In this document: piece by piece, positions 10,435 to 21,114 of the stretch
Layout: every line of letters starts with the position of its first letter
Position numbering within the stretch: position 1 is the stretch's first letter
NCBI RefSeq assembly: GCF_010183535.1
Contig: NC_071330.1
Coordinates: 8,413,717 to 8,477,716, forward strand
DNA from: Caenorhabditis remanei
Lineage: Eukaryota > Nematoda > Chromadorea > Rhabditida > Rhabditidae
DNA length: 64,000 nucleotides
Direction of reading: 5' to 3'
Notes under the pieces: generated by a model
The model's input: the letters and a program-made list of their open reading frames with translations, nothing else
Told to the model about the DNA's origin: nothing
Database searches by the model: none
Made by a program: the position numbers and the translations under genes

Positions 10435-13267
10435 GAAGTTAGTTGAAGTGATACACCAAGGGATTCTAATTCTAGGACTTTTCGGATTCAGTAATGTAAT
10501 TTCAGTTCTCCAACTGATACTCGAGGAAAGAAAATAACACGAATTAACTTCACAAAATTTAGAAGCTCTAAAATTTACAGTACGGGAAACTGGACATATC
10601 CAAGAAGAAAAGAAAGGGAATCCCCGGATATGACATAGGGAAAAAGGAAGAAATTTTGAAATAAGTTTCTGGATACTTAAGAATAAAAGAGCAACACACA
10701 ATTGTTCATGCTCTAAGAATTGCTTTGAAGGTTAAAATATTAGGAAAATGAGTGATGTCTGAAAAGTAACAGGAAGAGGAAAAGTGTAGGAGAGGAAGAA
10801 ATTATTTGAAAATTGGCTTCGTTTGAAAGAATAATTTCAAAGAAGTTTGACTATATGACTACAAACTTTATTAGTCTTATAGTCTCGTGATTTTTCAGAA
10901 ATTAATGACCAAAATTCAAGTGACGAAATATTTAAACGAAATTTTAAAATTGTAGAATAAAATAATATATATTGGACAGGCGTTGACAAAAATCTTCGAA
11001 CAGACTAAAACGCGAAAGAGAGAAATATGATTCTCGAGACTGAATCAACGAGAGCTTTCAGATTTGTTTTGTTTTTGTCACGTAGGACATTACAGAAGAC
11101 TATTTGAGTGAGTTCAAAACATAATTCTCACGGTTTCAGATAAGAAATAAGAGATTCTACGCTTGAATTGTTTTCAGACATATTCAGTGATAATTAATTG
11201 TTATTCTGATGAGTGTTTAATCGGTTTAGCTCAGTTTCAGTATTCAAAAAGACTTGCCAGGTATGCTGATAAAGCTCTGAACTAATGCTTGAAAGTTTTC
11301 AGGTGAGGAATAGGGAATAATATAAACATTTTTGGAAATGCCCATTTGAAAATTTTCTCAATTTTGTTTGACTTTCAAAAAGCTCCGCCCACCTTTGAAG
11401 ATGTCATCTCAAATTCTCTGTATCTCTGCTCATCATCCACAAAATGAGCAAGAGAAACAAGAAAGAGAAAGATCTTTAGAACTTTTTTATTATTTGAAAT
11501 TCTGTTTCTTTTTCATCTTTTTCGCTTCAGGTCGTGAGATTATAATTTCCAGTGGAATGCAGAAAAACAATGAAGAAACTGAAAGAGTGGAGTGAATTTC
11601 AGAAGAAGAATAGCTTTGAAAAACAGTGAAAAAGAGAGAAAATAATGGGAGAGAAAGAGACGAAAAGGGTGGAAATGAAATTTGATTCAGAATATTTCGG
11701 AAAAGATTCAGAGAATGATCAATTAGAGAACGATTTTGAATACGAATCACGTCATTTCTAGTTTTTAAAGATAAAATTTTGTACAAATCAGGTTAAGAAC
11801 ATGATTCAGAGGGCAGTTTGTGGGTACGTATATACCGAATCCCGGAAAAATGTATAAAATAATCATTTCTAGCAGTTCAGTTGTTGAAAGCTGTTATTAT
11901 AATAATTCCCTTGTAGAGTGCTCCTAGTTCGCACAGATATCTAGGCATGTATTGCAGAACAGTCATTGACCGAACAAGAAAGTTCAAATGGGTTCCCTGA
12001 ATATACATGCACCTCGGACTGAACTTGCATTGTAATATATCATATTCTCGAACTTATATATCTCTTTTTCCACACATATATTCAAAGTGTTCGTCATCTA
12101 TTTTTTCCCATTCTGATCGTTTTGCATCTCTTATTTTTTCTGCATTCAAAACAAAAAGAGATGTTGATGCAAAGTTAATTTCAATCCATCATCCACAACT
12201 TTGCTACTTTCTCTTTCCATTATAATAATGAATCTTCGGTTTTGGAGAGCACTTGAAGAATTAAAAAAAGATGATTCTATCTGTTTTTTCGATGAAGAAA
12301 TTAAAAAAATATAGAAACATAAGAAGGAAAAAGCATGTATGTAATTAGTTAAAGAGTAGTTAACGGTGGCAATGAATATGCGTCTTTCGCTCGTTTTTCT
12401 AGTTATGTAGTCAGTAGGCAGTGCATGTCAATTGGGTTCCAAATAGACAAGAAAAGGGGAATAAGGGAGAAATAGTTCCTTGTTTCTGAAAGGCTTTCGA
12501 ATAAAACTATCTAATGAAAATTTTTGAATTCAGTTGAAAGAGTTTCAGAAGGATCGCAAGACAAAACAGTTCAAGTTTATCGTAAAGATTCCGTAGCAGA
12601 ACATGAAACGGAAATGACACTAAATCACCCGTCACAATTGTCGAAACTTCAAAACTAAGAAAAAACAAAAACCATTATTCTCCTAGAAATTCATGGCTGA
12701 CTGATTTCTGAATGTCTGAAAATATGTTCTTCTTCTTCCTTTTTTCTCTTTTTTCCCCAAAAAATTAGGCGTTTTCTCTTGTTTTCTCTGTACCAAGGAT
12801 TTACTCGGAGACCTGTTAATCCGATATTAGGTAGACAGAAATCCGAAAAAAAGGGAAAAAGTCAAAAAAAAAATGTAATTTCGAAATTTGAATGAAAACA
12901 AAAAGAGAAGATTGAAATTTGAATTAGAAACTAAGGAGGTAAGTCGGATGTTATTTGAATAAACAGAATGATTCAGTGGTTTTCGATGAAAAAATTTAAA
13001 TAATATTGGAAGCAGCAATCTGAAGAGTAGTATAGATTCTTTTGTGTCTGATTGGTTTAGAAATCTCTAACGCCTAAATTCACTAGAACGTGGAAAACTT
13101 GAAACTAAAAAAAAATTAAAAAGTGACCGCAAAAGAAAAAATTGACGTATTTTCATCTTTTTCTCCCTTATCTTTGCCCCAGATCTTGAAATTTTCGCAT
13201 ATAAAAGAAAGAGGATAACGTCAGAATCTCCATATTCTGAGAACCAACAACTCAAGAACATCTCGAA
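10435..13267. other. Long gene-free stretch
   Basis: About 2.8 kb of AT-rich sequence. Reading frames here are short, low-complexity and lack plausible exon chains. A TATA-like string (GTATAAAATA) lies near 11852, with no recognisable gene after it. The right part presumably holds the promoter of the Gly/Ser-rich gene at 13268. A non-coding RNA cannot be excluded by eye. Confidence 0.4.
13166..13206 (+). promoter_or_regulatory. GATA site and TATA box of the Gly/Ser-rich small gene
   Basis: CCCTTATCTTT (reverse AGATAAGGG, a GATA-factor site) sits at about 13167, and CATATAAAAG (TATA box) at about 13198, roughly 60 bp before the ATG at 13268. This compact TATA-plus-GATA arrangement is typical of strongly expressed, often intestinal, nematode genes. 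Intestinal expression is an inference. Confidence 0.5.
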
Positions 13268-13483
13268 ATGGCTGACAAGTCCGCATATATGTCCGCTGGA
13301 GGATACAGCTCCGGATACATGGGATCCAACGCCTCCTCGTCTGGATACGCTCGTGAGGATTATGCTTCTGGAGGATCTGGTGGATCGAACAACAACAATC
13401 AAGGAGGATCCGGAGGAAACACCAATCCAGGAGCACAAGTCTTCAAGGCTCGTACTGATCAATCGTGCTACTTGGGTCCATAA
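13268..13483 (+). CDS. Small Gly/Ser/Asn-rich protein, 71 residues
   Basis: Intronless ORF starting MADKSAYMSAGGYSSGYMGS and ending DQSCYLGP. It is rich in Gly, Ser, Tyr and Asn, with a single Cys near the end and no signal peptide. Codons are strongly biased to the nematode high-expression set (GGA for Gly, TCC/TCT for Ser, GTC/CGT). With the TATA box this suggests an abundant transcript. I do not recognise the family and assign no function. Confidence 0.7.
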   Translation: MADKSAYMSAGGYSSGYMGSNASSSGYAREDYASGGSGGSNNNNQGGSGGNTNPGAQVFKARTDQSCYLGP

Positions 13484-13666
13484 TTCTTCATCAAAGAAGC
13501 CAAACAGCCACCAGCCGATCGTCGTGTCCTTTATCAAAACGTGTTCTTTTTTGATATAAAGAATTGTGTATTTAGAAATATGTGTACTTGTTTTCAAGGT
13601 TATTCAGGGATCACGAGTATTTCCCGTACTCTATATAACCAGGACAAAACTTCAGATGTATGTTAA

Positions 13667-14002
13667 AGGGGGACCATTATTCCAAAATATACGATCTTTG
13701 ATATAAATATGAACTATCGTCTATGAGCTATTTCTGAAAATCAGTCTGAACCGAGTTATGAGACCTAAACATCGCTCCTCGTCGTCCACATACATTTCAA
13801 TAGAAACTCTCCTGGTCTGCACGCGAAAGGAATATTTCTAAAACTTCCAGAAAAAATTCGAAAAATGAATATTCACGTGCACACGAATTTCCATTGAAAT
13901 GTACTGAAGAAATTGCACAACGAGGAGATTTTCTCGTTTACCTGGCTTTCTGAATTGGTTCATTTTAAAAAATTTCTAATTTTGGAATAGTGGTGCTCCT
14001 CT
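13667..14002. mobile_element. TTAA-flanked (piggyBac-like) MITE
   Basis: The 336-bp element is flanked by TTAA at 13663-13666 and 14003-14006. The left end reads AGGGGGACCATTATTCCAAA and the right end, inverted, AGAGGAGCACCACTATTCC. Further inverted pairs occur inside (ACATTTCAATAGAAA near 13793; TTTCCATTGAAATGT near 13890). A TTAA duplication is the hallmark of piggyBac-type insertion. It lies between the Gly/Ser-rich gene and the convergent MSP-domain gene. Confidence 0.65.
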
Positions 14003-14181
14003 TTAATCCTGGTAATAAGTTTGCATCACAATCGACTGGTTACATCGCGGCTAACTTTCTCTCTAGGTCAACTGAAAACTTTGATTACTCAGGAAATGCA
14101 TTTTCTTCAAAAAGAAAAACGGAGTCTTCACAGCTTTTTTTAATAAGGATGATGGCAATTTATTCATGCGGAGCAAAATAT

Positions 14182-14650
14182 TTATTCATTGAATACAACT
14201 TTCAATTTATGTTCTCCTTGTGGTGGTCCATAATGCTCTGCCCATGCTCCTTCACACGTACAATTCTCAGGTGCAGGAATATGATAAACTCCGAATTGTT
14301 GTTTCTCAACTGGAGGTTTTCCTTGGCCCCCTCTGAAAATAAAGAGCTTCAGAAGAATGAAATCAGAAACATTACACGCCTATAAATGAGAATGACAGTA
14401 ATCGTCTGGTTATAATCAAGAATTCCAGTGGATGGTTTGATGCGAAACAAATCATTTCGAGTACATTTTACTTTGAATGCTTGCTTCATTTCACTCTGAT
14501 TTGTTATCTTCAAAACAGTCTTCTGTTCGTCTTGCGATTCCGCCGTGAATCTAATCTGAAATTTTTAGTTTAGTAGAGGAGACATAAACTATTTCACATG
14601 ATTACCTTATCGCTTGGCTCCGTAGCGATGAATTGTTTTTTCTCTGTCAT
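14182..14650 (-). CDS. Small major sperm protein (MSP) domain protein
   Basis: Three minus-strand exons (14606-14650, 14380-14555, 14182-14332) give 123 residues. The protein is essentially one MSP domain: FIATEPSDKIRFT, VLKITNQSEMKQAFKVKCT, LFRIKPSTGILDYNQTITV, and a last strand ending HKLKVVFNE. MSP domains are immunoglobulin-like folds; in nematodes they build the sperm cytoskeleton or bind FFAT-type peptides. The insertion RGGQGKPPVEKQQFGVYHIP and NCTCEGAW lies near the C-terminal half. The second intron (14333-14379) has no GT donor in the required frame. The best join uses GC (AG|GCGTGTAAT), which should be checked against RNA. Sperm expression is inferred from the family. Confidence 0.8.
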
Positions 14651-15017
14651 TTTTGGAGAATCAAGTAGAGAAATTTGCAAATTGAAAACTGTTTGGCAGA
14701 AAGGAAACTAATTAGGGAATATCTAAAAACCACGTGTTTACCACTTTAATTTTAAAATTTTAAAATTAAATTTTACAATTTTACGCTCTCCAGAAACAAC
14801 TCGTAAAGAGAAAGTTAGGAATCAATTTCCAGAAGTGAAACCCATAAATTCTTGATTTCCACACCTATGTTGTCATGTAATTGTCTTCTAAACAAGCTTA
14901 TCATCACTCTCTTTTTATGTTTTTTTCTATTGTCTGCGCCTCCAGGTGTTTCTCAATATCTTGTTTTTTCCCAATATCATGAATTGATCTATTCGGTCAC
15001 ACATTCACCGATTCATC
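14651..15017. other. Divergent intergenic spacer
   Basis: Shared upstream region of the minus-strand MSP gene and the plus-strand Cys-repeat gene. It contains a perfect AT palindrome, TTTTAAAATTTTAAAATTAAA, around 14750-14770. No other element was recognised. Confidence 0.45.
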
Positions 15018-16986
15018 ATGAGAAATTCAATTTTTTTACTGTTATTATTTTGTTCTTTTATTCTTCATCTGAATGGACAAGTATCAGTCAACAGTAAGTT
15101 TTTATGGAGGTTCATGAAAACAATCCGATAAATTTCAGGCCCGTTCGAATTTCCGGAGGAATTGGAAGAAGAAGAGGAAGAGAAAAGTCTTGAAAAAGAT
15201 ATTTTTGTGATTCCGAACAGGTTTCCAAAGCGTTTGAATTGGTTCTGCAATCCGAGAAACGAAATGATGAGAGATCGACTTTGTATGGGAGAAATTGATG
15301 CATTCGCATTGGCATGTGCTGATGATTCACCTCCAATTCAATTAGTTCCGTTCTGTTTGGGTTATAAGGTTAGTGTACCAAAAATTATTTGTTTGAGAGT
15401 CTCCATCTGATATGAGAAATCCAGAATTCTATAGCTTGTTTCAATTCTTGTGATACAGTCAGATGTTTGTTTTTACAACCTAGTCTTAAATCAGAAATAT
15501 TCAAACGAAATCTACCTAAATTAGAACCGTTCTCAAATTCCTAATATATATGTTCTGATTCGGGAAAGCACTCCAACATCCCACTTTATGAAGTTGTTTT
15601 CCAAACTTCAATAATACTCTCTGTACTTGGGAAGGATCCCGAGTCGAGATGGAGTTACAGGTCGAGATATATATCACTAGAACAGAAATTTTGCGATGAT
15701 TCCAAACCTGTATTCTTTTTTGCTGAAAGATTTTGTGAAGAAAGTTATTTGCGTTCTTGTGGCTTCTCAGCGCAAAATTGAGTAGTTTCAGCTCACAAAA
15801 TTAACCATTTTCTAATTTTTTTCAAAAACAAAATTGTAAAGCTGTACGTACATATGAGTACGCATGCATAAATAATTATGGGAGAGTTTTATTTCAGAAC
15901 TTATTTTCAAAAATAACTTTGTGCAGTCCAACCTAAATAATACAACTTACATGATTGAAAACAACACAAAAAATTTGAAAAAAAATAAGAAAAACGTTAA
16001 TTTTGTGAGTCTTGAAAATGGTCATCTTTGCGTTGAGAAGCCACAAAATCGCAAATAATATATATATATATATATATTTCGATCCGGGATCCTAGTGAGA
16101 TTTTTCGCTGAAAAACTTTCTATCTTCCAATCAGAATGCTCGAAATTCTCCAGAATACTCTCTTCTTTTCTATACTTTCCTCAGTTTTTTCCCATCTCAA
16201 ATCCCTCATTCGTAATATACAGCATCAATGCTCGAAAGCAAACTATCCATCTGAAGATTGGTGTGAAAAAGAATACAATCACTACAAGAGATTTTGTACT
16301 CATTGCGAGAAGAATCCCTGTATTTCGTTTACTCACGATATCGACTGTTACTGTGAACCATACGATAATATCTGGCGTCGTTATGGCTATGAGACTGCTC
16401 GATGGTGTCAGAAATATGAATTGACATGCGATGAGAAGACAAGAAGAGACAAGGGAAATGAGTTGATTCAACTGATGCAAGATAGAATTAAAGGTGAGTT
16501 CAATATTTGTTTGGAGATGCTTCAACTTGAAAAGGACGCATATTTCAGTTCATTATCGTTGCCTCCATTTGTATAATTTGCCCCAAGTGATTTGTGATCC
16601 ATTCTCCACAAGATTCGATTGGTACAGGTGCATGAAGGTGAATAGAACATGTTTTGCTTTAAAAAAAAAGTATTTTTCAGTTTCTTTTCGATTGTGAATT
16701 GATTTCCGATTGGGATGACGATGATTATGATGATGCAGGTGTAATAACTGGAGATGATACCTCTTCTCAGAAGAAACCACCACTACCTCCTATTTCCAAG
16801 GTATTTCAGCTCAGTTTGAATATCCGAATCATCCTATTTTAGCCTAAAACTTCTCTCGTTGAACCATCAATATCCGATCAAGCTGAAACTCTGTTGAAGG
16901 GTGGTCTCTCATCTCAACAACTCAAAGAAAATGCAGCGATTCGGGAGAAAGAAAAGCAGCTGGAATCTGTACTCAAAAAGCCATAA
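15018..16986 (+). CDS. Secreted Cys-repeat protein, nematode-specific
   Basis: Six exons (15018-15093, 15139-15368, 16223-16493, 16549-16637, 16681-16800, 16843-16986) join in phase to 309 residues. The signal peptide is MRNSIFLLLLFCSFILHLNG, and an acidic segment follows. Three Cys-rich modules share a motif (W/F)C-x3-Y/K-x2-C: PFCLGYKHQC, RWCQKYELTC and YRCMKFLFDC. Each module ends with one of these and begins with a Cys near NWFC, DWCEKEY or HYRC. The tail is Asp-rich, then Pro/Lys-rich and charged. An 854-bp intron 2 contains a palindromic repeat and a (TA)n run. Reading it as two genes (a second start at 16136) is possible, but the shared motif and clean phase-0 splice favour one gene. 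I do not recognise the family name and function is unknown. Confidence 0.72.
15633..16094. repeat. Palindromic element in intron 2 of the Cys-repeat gene
   Basis: Outer ends are AGGATCCCGAGTCGAGAT and, inverted, AGGATCCCGGATCGAAAT. Inner arms at about 15745-15808 (TTGTGGCTTCTCAGCGCAAA) and 15997-16058 (inverted, TTGTGGCTTCTCAACGCAAA) are about 90% complementary. A (TA)n run lies at 16058-16078. It is probably a MITE; the target duplication is not clear. Confidence 0.65.
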
Positions 16987-17950
16987 GAGCTTTTTTTCTA
17001 AAAGTCTTAACAATGTATATAATTGCTACGAAACTGATAATATTCTAATGTACAAGCAACCCTGTTTCATGTTTCCAGATCATAGCTGAATTCCTACTAA
17101 TGATTCAAATTGACAATGATTCATATATGATATAGTTATGTCGAAATGAATTGAGAATTGCTAAAGATAGTCTGAAACTGTGAAAAATTTGTAAAAACGT
17201 TCAAAAAAAGTGCGGAATGTTTTAAGACATATGTGAATGTTTAAACACATCTTTCCAGCTCCCTATACTCTCCACCCTCGCTTCTTTCTCTTCACCAAAT
17301 TAATAGAATGTTTCCCTTATTTCTTCAACCATCAAAACCCATTAATTTTTCAATTCCGTTCACATACCAATTGAAACCACAAACTTCAATAACTCACAAG
17401 ATCCTCTCTTTATTTTCTTTTTTGCAATAAAAAGTGTTACCTATTTAATCTTATCAAAGATCCCCTCTTCTCTCAATTCTTCTTTTTCATCTTCTCTTTG
17501 AACGACAATCGACCATTTTTCACTTGATTGAGTACAGTCCAGAGTGCAGAAAGGGACCGGTTTCTGATTGGCTGACACCTCCTTTTGTATCAGGCGTCAA
17601 TTCTTATTCTGTTCCTATATTTGGATATAGAAAGGTGTAAATTGAAAAGATGAAGACAATGGAGAGATGACGTGTCAAGAGTAGAGTTTTCCTCCATTCG
17701 ACGCCTACAACATCCGGTTCATTGGACCGTGTACTATTATTGTTTTGGGAATAAATTAGGATGAAGATTAATTAATGAAGATGATTATGGCGCATGATGT
17801 TAACCATATTGGTTTCTGCAAAGTTCGAATGAAAATTCAGGAAAGGGGACCATTTACTGGAAAAATGGAACATGAAGTTTCGAGTTGTATCCTTCAAATA
17901 TAAACTTCAATCTGATTAAAACCACTAACTGTTTCAATAAAAATTATTTT

Positions 17951-18080
17951 CGGCCGGCCCGGTCCGACCCGGCTAGTTTTAAACATTTTGAAATGATTTT
18001 TTGAAAAAAGTCTAGTTTTTGACTAAAAGTTTAAAATTCAATTAAAAGGGGAATGTGGCCACAGGCCGGGCCGACTCGGG
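17951..18080. mobile_element. Degenerate GC-cored hAT-like MITE
   Basis: GGCCGGCCCGGTCCGACCCG and AGGCCGGGCCGACTCGGG flank a core containing TTGAAAAAAGTCTAGTTTTT. That core is the inverted counterpart of sequence within the element at 52518-52828 (AACTATACTTTTTTCAA). The terminal CAGAC...GTCTG ends and target duplications seen in the other copies are missing, so this copy is old or truncated. Confidence 0.6.
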
Positions 18081-20309
18081 ATTGCTGTTCGAAGTTCTCA
18101 GAAAACTCTTGACATCAGCACAGAGAAAGGACGTGTAAGATTCGGTAGTTTTTTCGAATTGCTACAAGTAGAGATTATCGTCAAAACCATAAAAATGTGC
18201 GTTCAGCTAATCTTTTTCATATTTGTAGAATAAGATCTCGATTTTCATTGAAATCTCTGCAACTCAAACATTTTGGAGGAGAACGTCAAGGGGTGAATTG
18301 GAAGAACAATTAGGCGTTGAGTTGAGAAGAAATTAATCACTTTCACACCTACTTTTAACCCAGAATGTACTGAATCACCCCTGGTATCGGAAAGAAAATT
18401 ATGGGACGTCATTAATGAATCCATCAAAACAACACATTTTCCGGTTCTCTGTGTTGATTGTATTCCATTGAAAAAAGTGTGAAAAATCTGTAAACACGAG
18501 TCCGAATTCTACAAACAGTTCGATTTCAAATCGATCGTCATTAAATAGAATTGAATAAGAACAACCTTGGGATTACGGTAGATTCTCAAGATGTGTCCAT
18601 TTCTTATCGAGAGCGGATTTTGTGTAAAATGAGAGATCGAGAAGGAAAATGTTAACAAAGGAAATGTTCTTGTTACAGTATCTAGTGCATTCAGCCAATA
18701 GAAATGAGTGAAAAGCCCTCGAACTAGAGGGACAAACATTTTAAAGAATTTCGTGAGAGGATTCTACTACAAAACGAATAGGAATGAACATTTTTGGAAA
18801 AAGTGCCATCGAAGACCAAAAGTAGAAGACGATAGTTCACTAACTAGTCTATCCTGAATTTATCCAAATTAACAGGAAATCAAATAGACTATTTGAAATT
18901 GTTTTCAGTTTTAGGTTGTTCGAAAACTTTAAAAATAAAATAATTTTGTGGTTATCCCCGTTAAACCTGTATTAGGCGTTATATTTTTCAGCTGCCTTCG
19001 AGAGACTTTTAATGGTTTCAGAAATTCATTAAAGTTAAACGGAAAAACTTCTTAAAACACTCTATTTGCTCACTAGAAGTTACTAATCACGCTTCTTCTC
19101 ATTAGAACCAAGAAAAAACACCTGGATAATCGTATTCATGAATTATGAGTATATATGGGCTGTCGTTATGGCACAGGTGCCGTTATAGTACAAAATTTAC
19201 GGTAGTTCAGCAAATGGCATATTGATTAATCATTGGAAAATACAACTTTTCGAAAACACTCACTGGAACTTTGGATGAATCCCTCTGATTATTTGTGGCA
19301 ACAATATTAAGTTAGTTACCGGAGTAAAATCTCATCGAAGTTGTAAAAGTTATTTGATTTAGCATGCTTTAAATATTACTAATTTCATGAAAACAATAAA
19401 AATTTCCAGTAATTTTTAGCTCCAAAGCAGAATTCCTAGGGTGTCTTGCTCCGGATTTTTAAAACGATTATTTTTTCATTTCCAAAGACCCATAAAATGT
19501 TGTTTCTTCAAATTTACAGGTTTTAACAATTGTGTTTTCTTCCTTACTGTCTATTTATTTGAACCTAAAATTCATGATTCTTATCAAACGAATGAAAATA
19601 AATCTTCTACCAGAAACGTACATCCGCCGTCCCAAAATAGAAAAAAGAAGAAGAAGAGAGAGAAAGAGATTGGTCAATTGTCTCTTCATTTTCATCTATC
19701 AACTCTCATCAGTTCGAAACTTGATGTTTCTACGTCATCAAACCACAACAAACCGCTAGAAATATTTTAATCGGAAGAAGGGATAGATGATCGTCCATCG
19801 ACTAGTCTCTCTCTTTTTTCCTTTTTCATATCACTTGGTCAGTGCGAATTCATGTGAATTGTGAAGGGAAGAGTAGGAGAGAAAAATGAGAGAAAAACGA
19901 CAATTTATCTTCCTCGAATCGTCGTTATCTTCATGATTCCTTTGACGGTTTTCGCTTTGTCGACGTTGAAAGTTTGCATAGAATCAGATTGAGAAAAGGA
20001 TGGAATATATATCCTCATGTTATTCTTTTATTTTCAGAAAGCAATAAAAAAGAAGGAAGAGAAACAAAACTAGAACGATTTCATGACGAAAACAGAACGG
20101 TTTGTTATCGTTCTCTGCCAAATGAGTATTCAGTTTCCCTGTTTGACTCATGTTCTGAATTCTCAATAAATTATCGAAAAGTTACTCTGGAATGTTGTTA
20201 CTGGTTAAACATAACTAATTCTATGTAAATTTCAAGTTAAACATGAAGTGCGAGACATTATTCTGAAATTTTCTACAAAAACAGTTCCATTAATTATTAG
20301 GTAACCAAC

Positions 20310-20356
20310 GATTCGTTTTCTTCTCTGCTATCTCCAAGGCTGGATCTATTCACATG
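20310..20356 (+). pseudogene. 47-bp relic of the last exon of the TauE/SafE gene
   Basis: GATTCGTTTTCTTCTCTGCT followed by ATCTCCAAGGCTGGATCTAT matches 22389-22435, in exon 4 of the gene at 21115, with two differences that I can see. The frame (GFVFFSA-SKAGSI) is preserved, but no other exon is nearby and the flanks do not match. It is an isolated duplicated fragment, about 0.8 kb upstream of the intact gene and in the same orientation. Confidence 0.75.
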
Positions 20357-20908
20357 CTCCACTTCTGGGAAGAAACAGTTCTTTAATGGAAAGCTTTCTA
20401 TCTCCTGTCAAAAAGAAATAGAATCTTGGAACTTGCAAAGAGCTTACCTAAGCATTACAAAAATGAAGCTAGGAGACATTTTGGTCCAACAACATCCATA
20501 AATCATGCTCAAAAATTTATATTCGTTTCAGAATATTCTGAAATTACAAAGGTCTGATAAATGGCTTTCGTTGCCGAATGACCTTCTCCCTTTCTAAAAA
20601 AATCTTTGAAACCCTGTTGACCTAAACTCCTAATAAACATGCAAATGTACACAATTTCACGAAAAAAATATATGCATAGGACGGTGATGTTGAATTGAAT
20701 ACAATGAAATCCATCTCCTCTTTTTCAATTCTTCATCTTTTCTTTTTCGTGGAGCCTCCAGAGAATTATACAAAATATTCTCAAAATAGTATTCAAATTC
20801 CATATACCCAGACATTTTGATCTTTCAACGTTCAGCGACAAACGATAAATCGTGGAGAGGCCATCGATGAAAATCAGCGAAAAGAGAATTAGACCAAAAA
20901 GAGATAGA

Positions 20909-21043
20909 TTGATAAGACTCCGCCCACTTTAAAGGCGCATACATGACCTCTTTGTCTCGGACATTGCAATCATTTCCGTTGCCACCACCCGCCTACCGTA
21001 CCTTACTTCTAAGTACCGCCCATAACTCTGATCATATATAAAA
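20909..21043 (+). promoter_or_regulatory. Promoter of TauE/SafE paralog 1 (GATA site and TATA box)
   Basis: TTGATAAGACT at about 20909 matches the extended intestinal GATA consensus (TGATAAG), and TATATAAAA at 21035-21043 is a TATA box about 75 bp before the ATG. Together they suggest strong, possibly intestinal, expression, in line with the gene's biased codons. Tissue is an inference. Confidence 0.5.
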
Positions 21044-21114
21044 CCGCGATCAAACATTCCAAAACATCAACCAACTCTTTTTTGTGTTTTCACACTTTCA
21101 TCCGTTGGCTGAAA

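Larger units (their letters stand above)
16987..21114. other. Long gene-poor stretch
   Basis: About 4.1 kb without a gene that I can support. It holds a degenerate GC-cored MITE (17951-18080), a short exon relic of the downstream TauE/SafE gene (20310-20356) and the downstream gene's promoter (20900-21114). Other frames in the interval lack splice-compatible neighbours and domain signatures. Confidence 0.5.

Noticed and set aside
16136..16576. Separate gene starting MLEILQNTLFFSILSS with its own signal peptide
   Set aside because: A phase-0 acceptor at 16223 joins the upstream exon to the same frame and completes the repeated Cys motif, so a single gene is simpler; kept as the stated alternative.
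17925..17945. CTGTTTCA string resembling the upstream motif of nematode 21U-RNA loci
   Set aside because: A single short match with no clustering; expected by chance in a 64-kb AT-rich window.
19974..20228. 84-residue open frame upstream of TauE/SafE paralog 1
   Set aside because: No domain, poor codon bias and no splice or trans-splice context; probably chance in AT-rich DNA.
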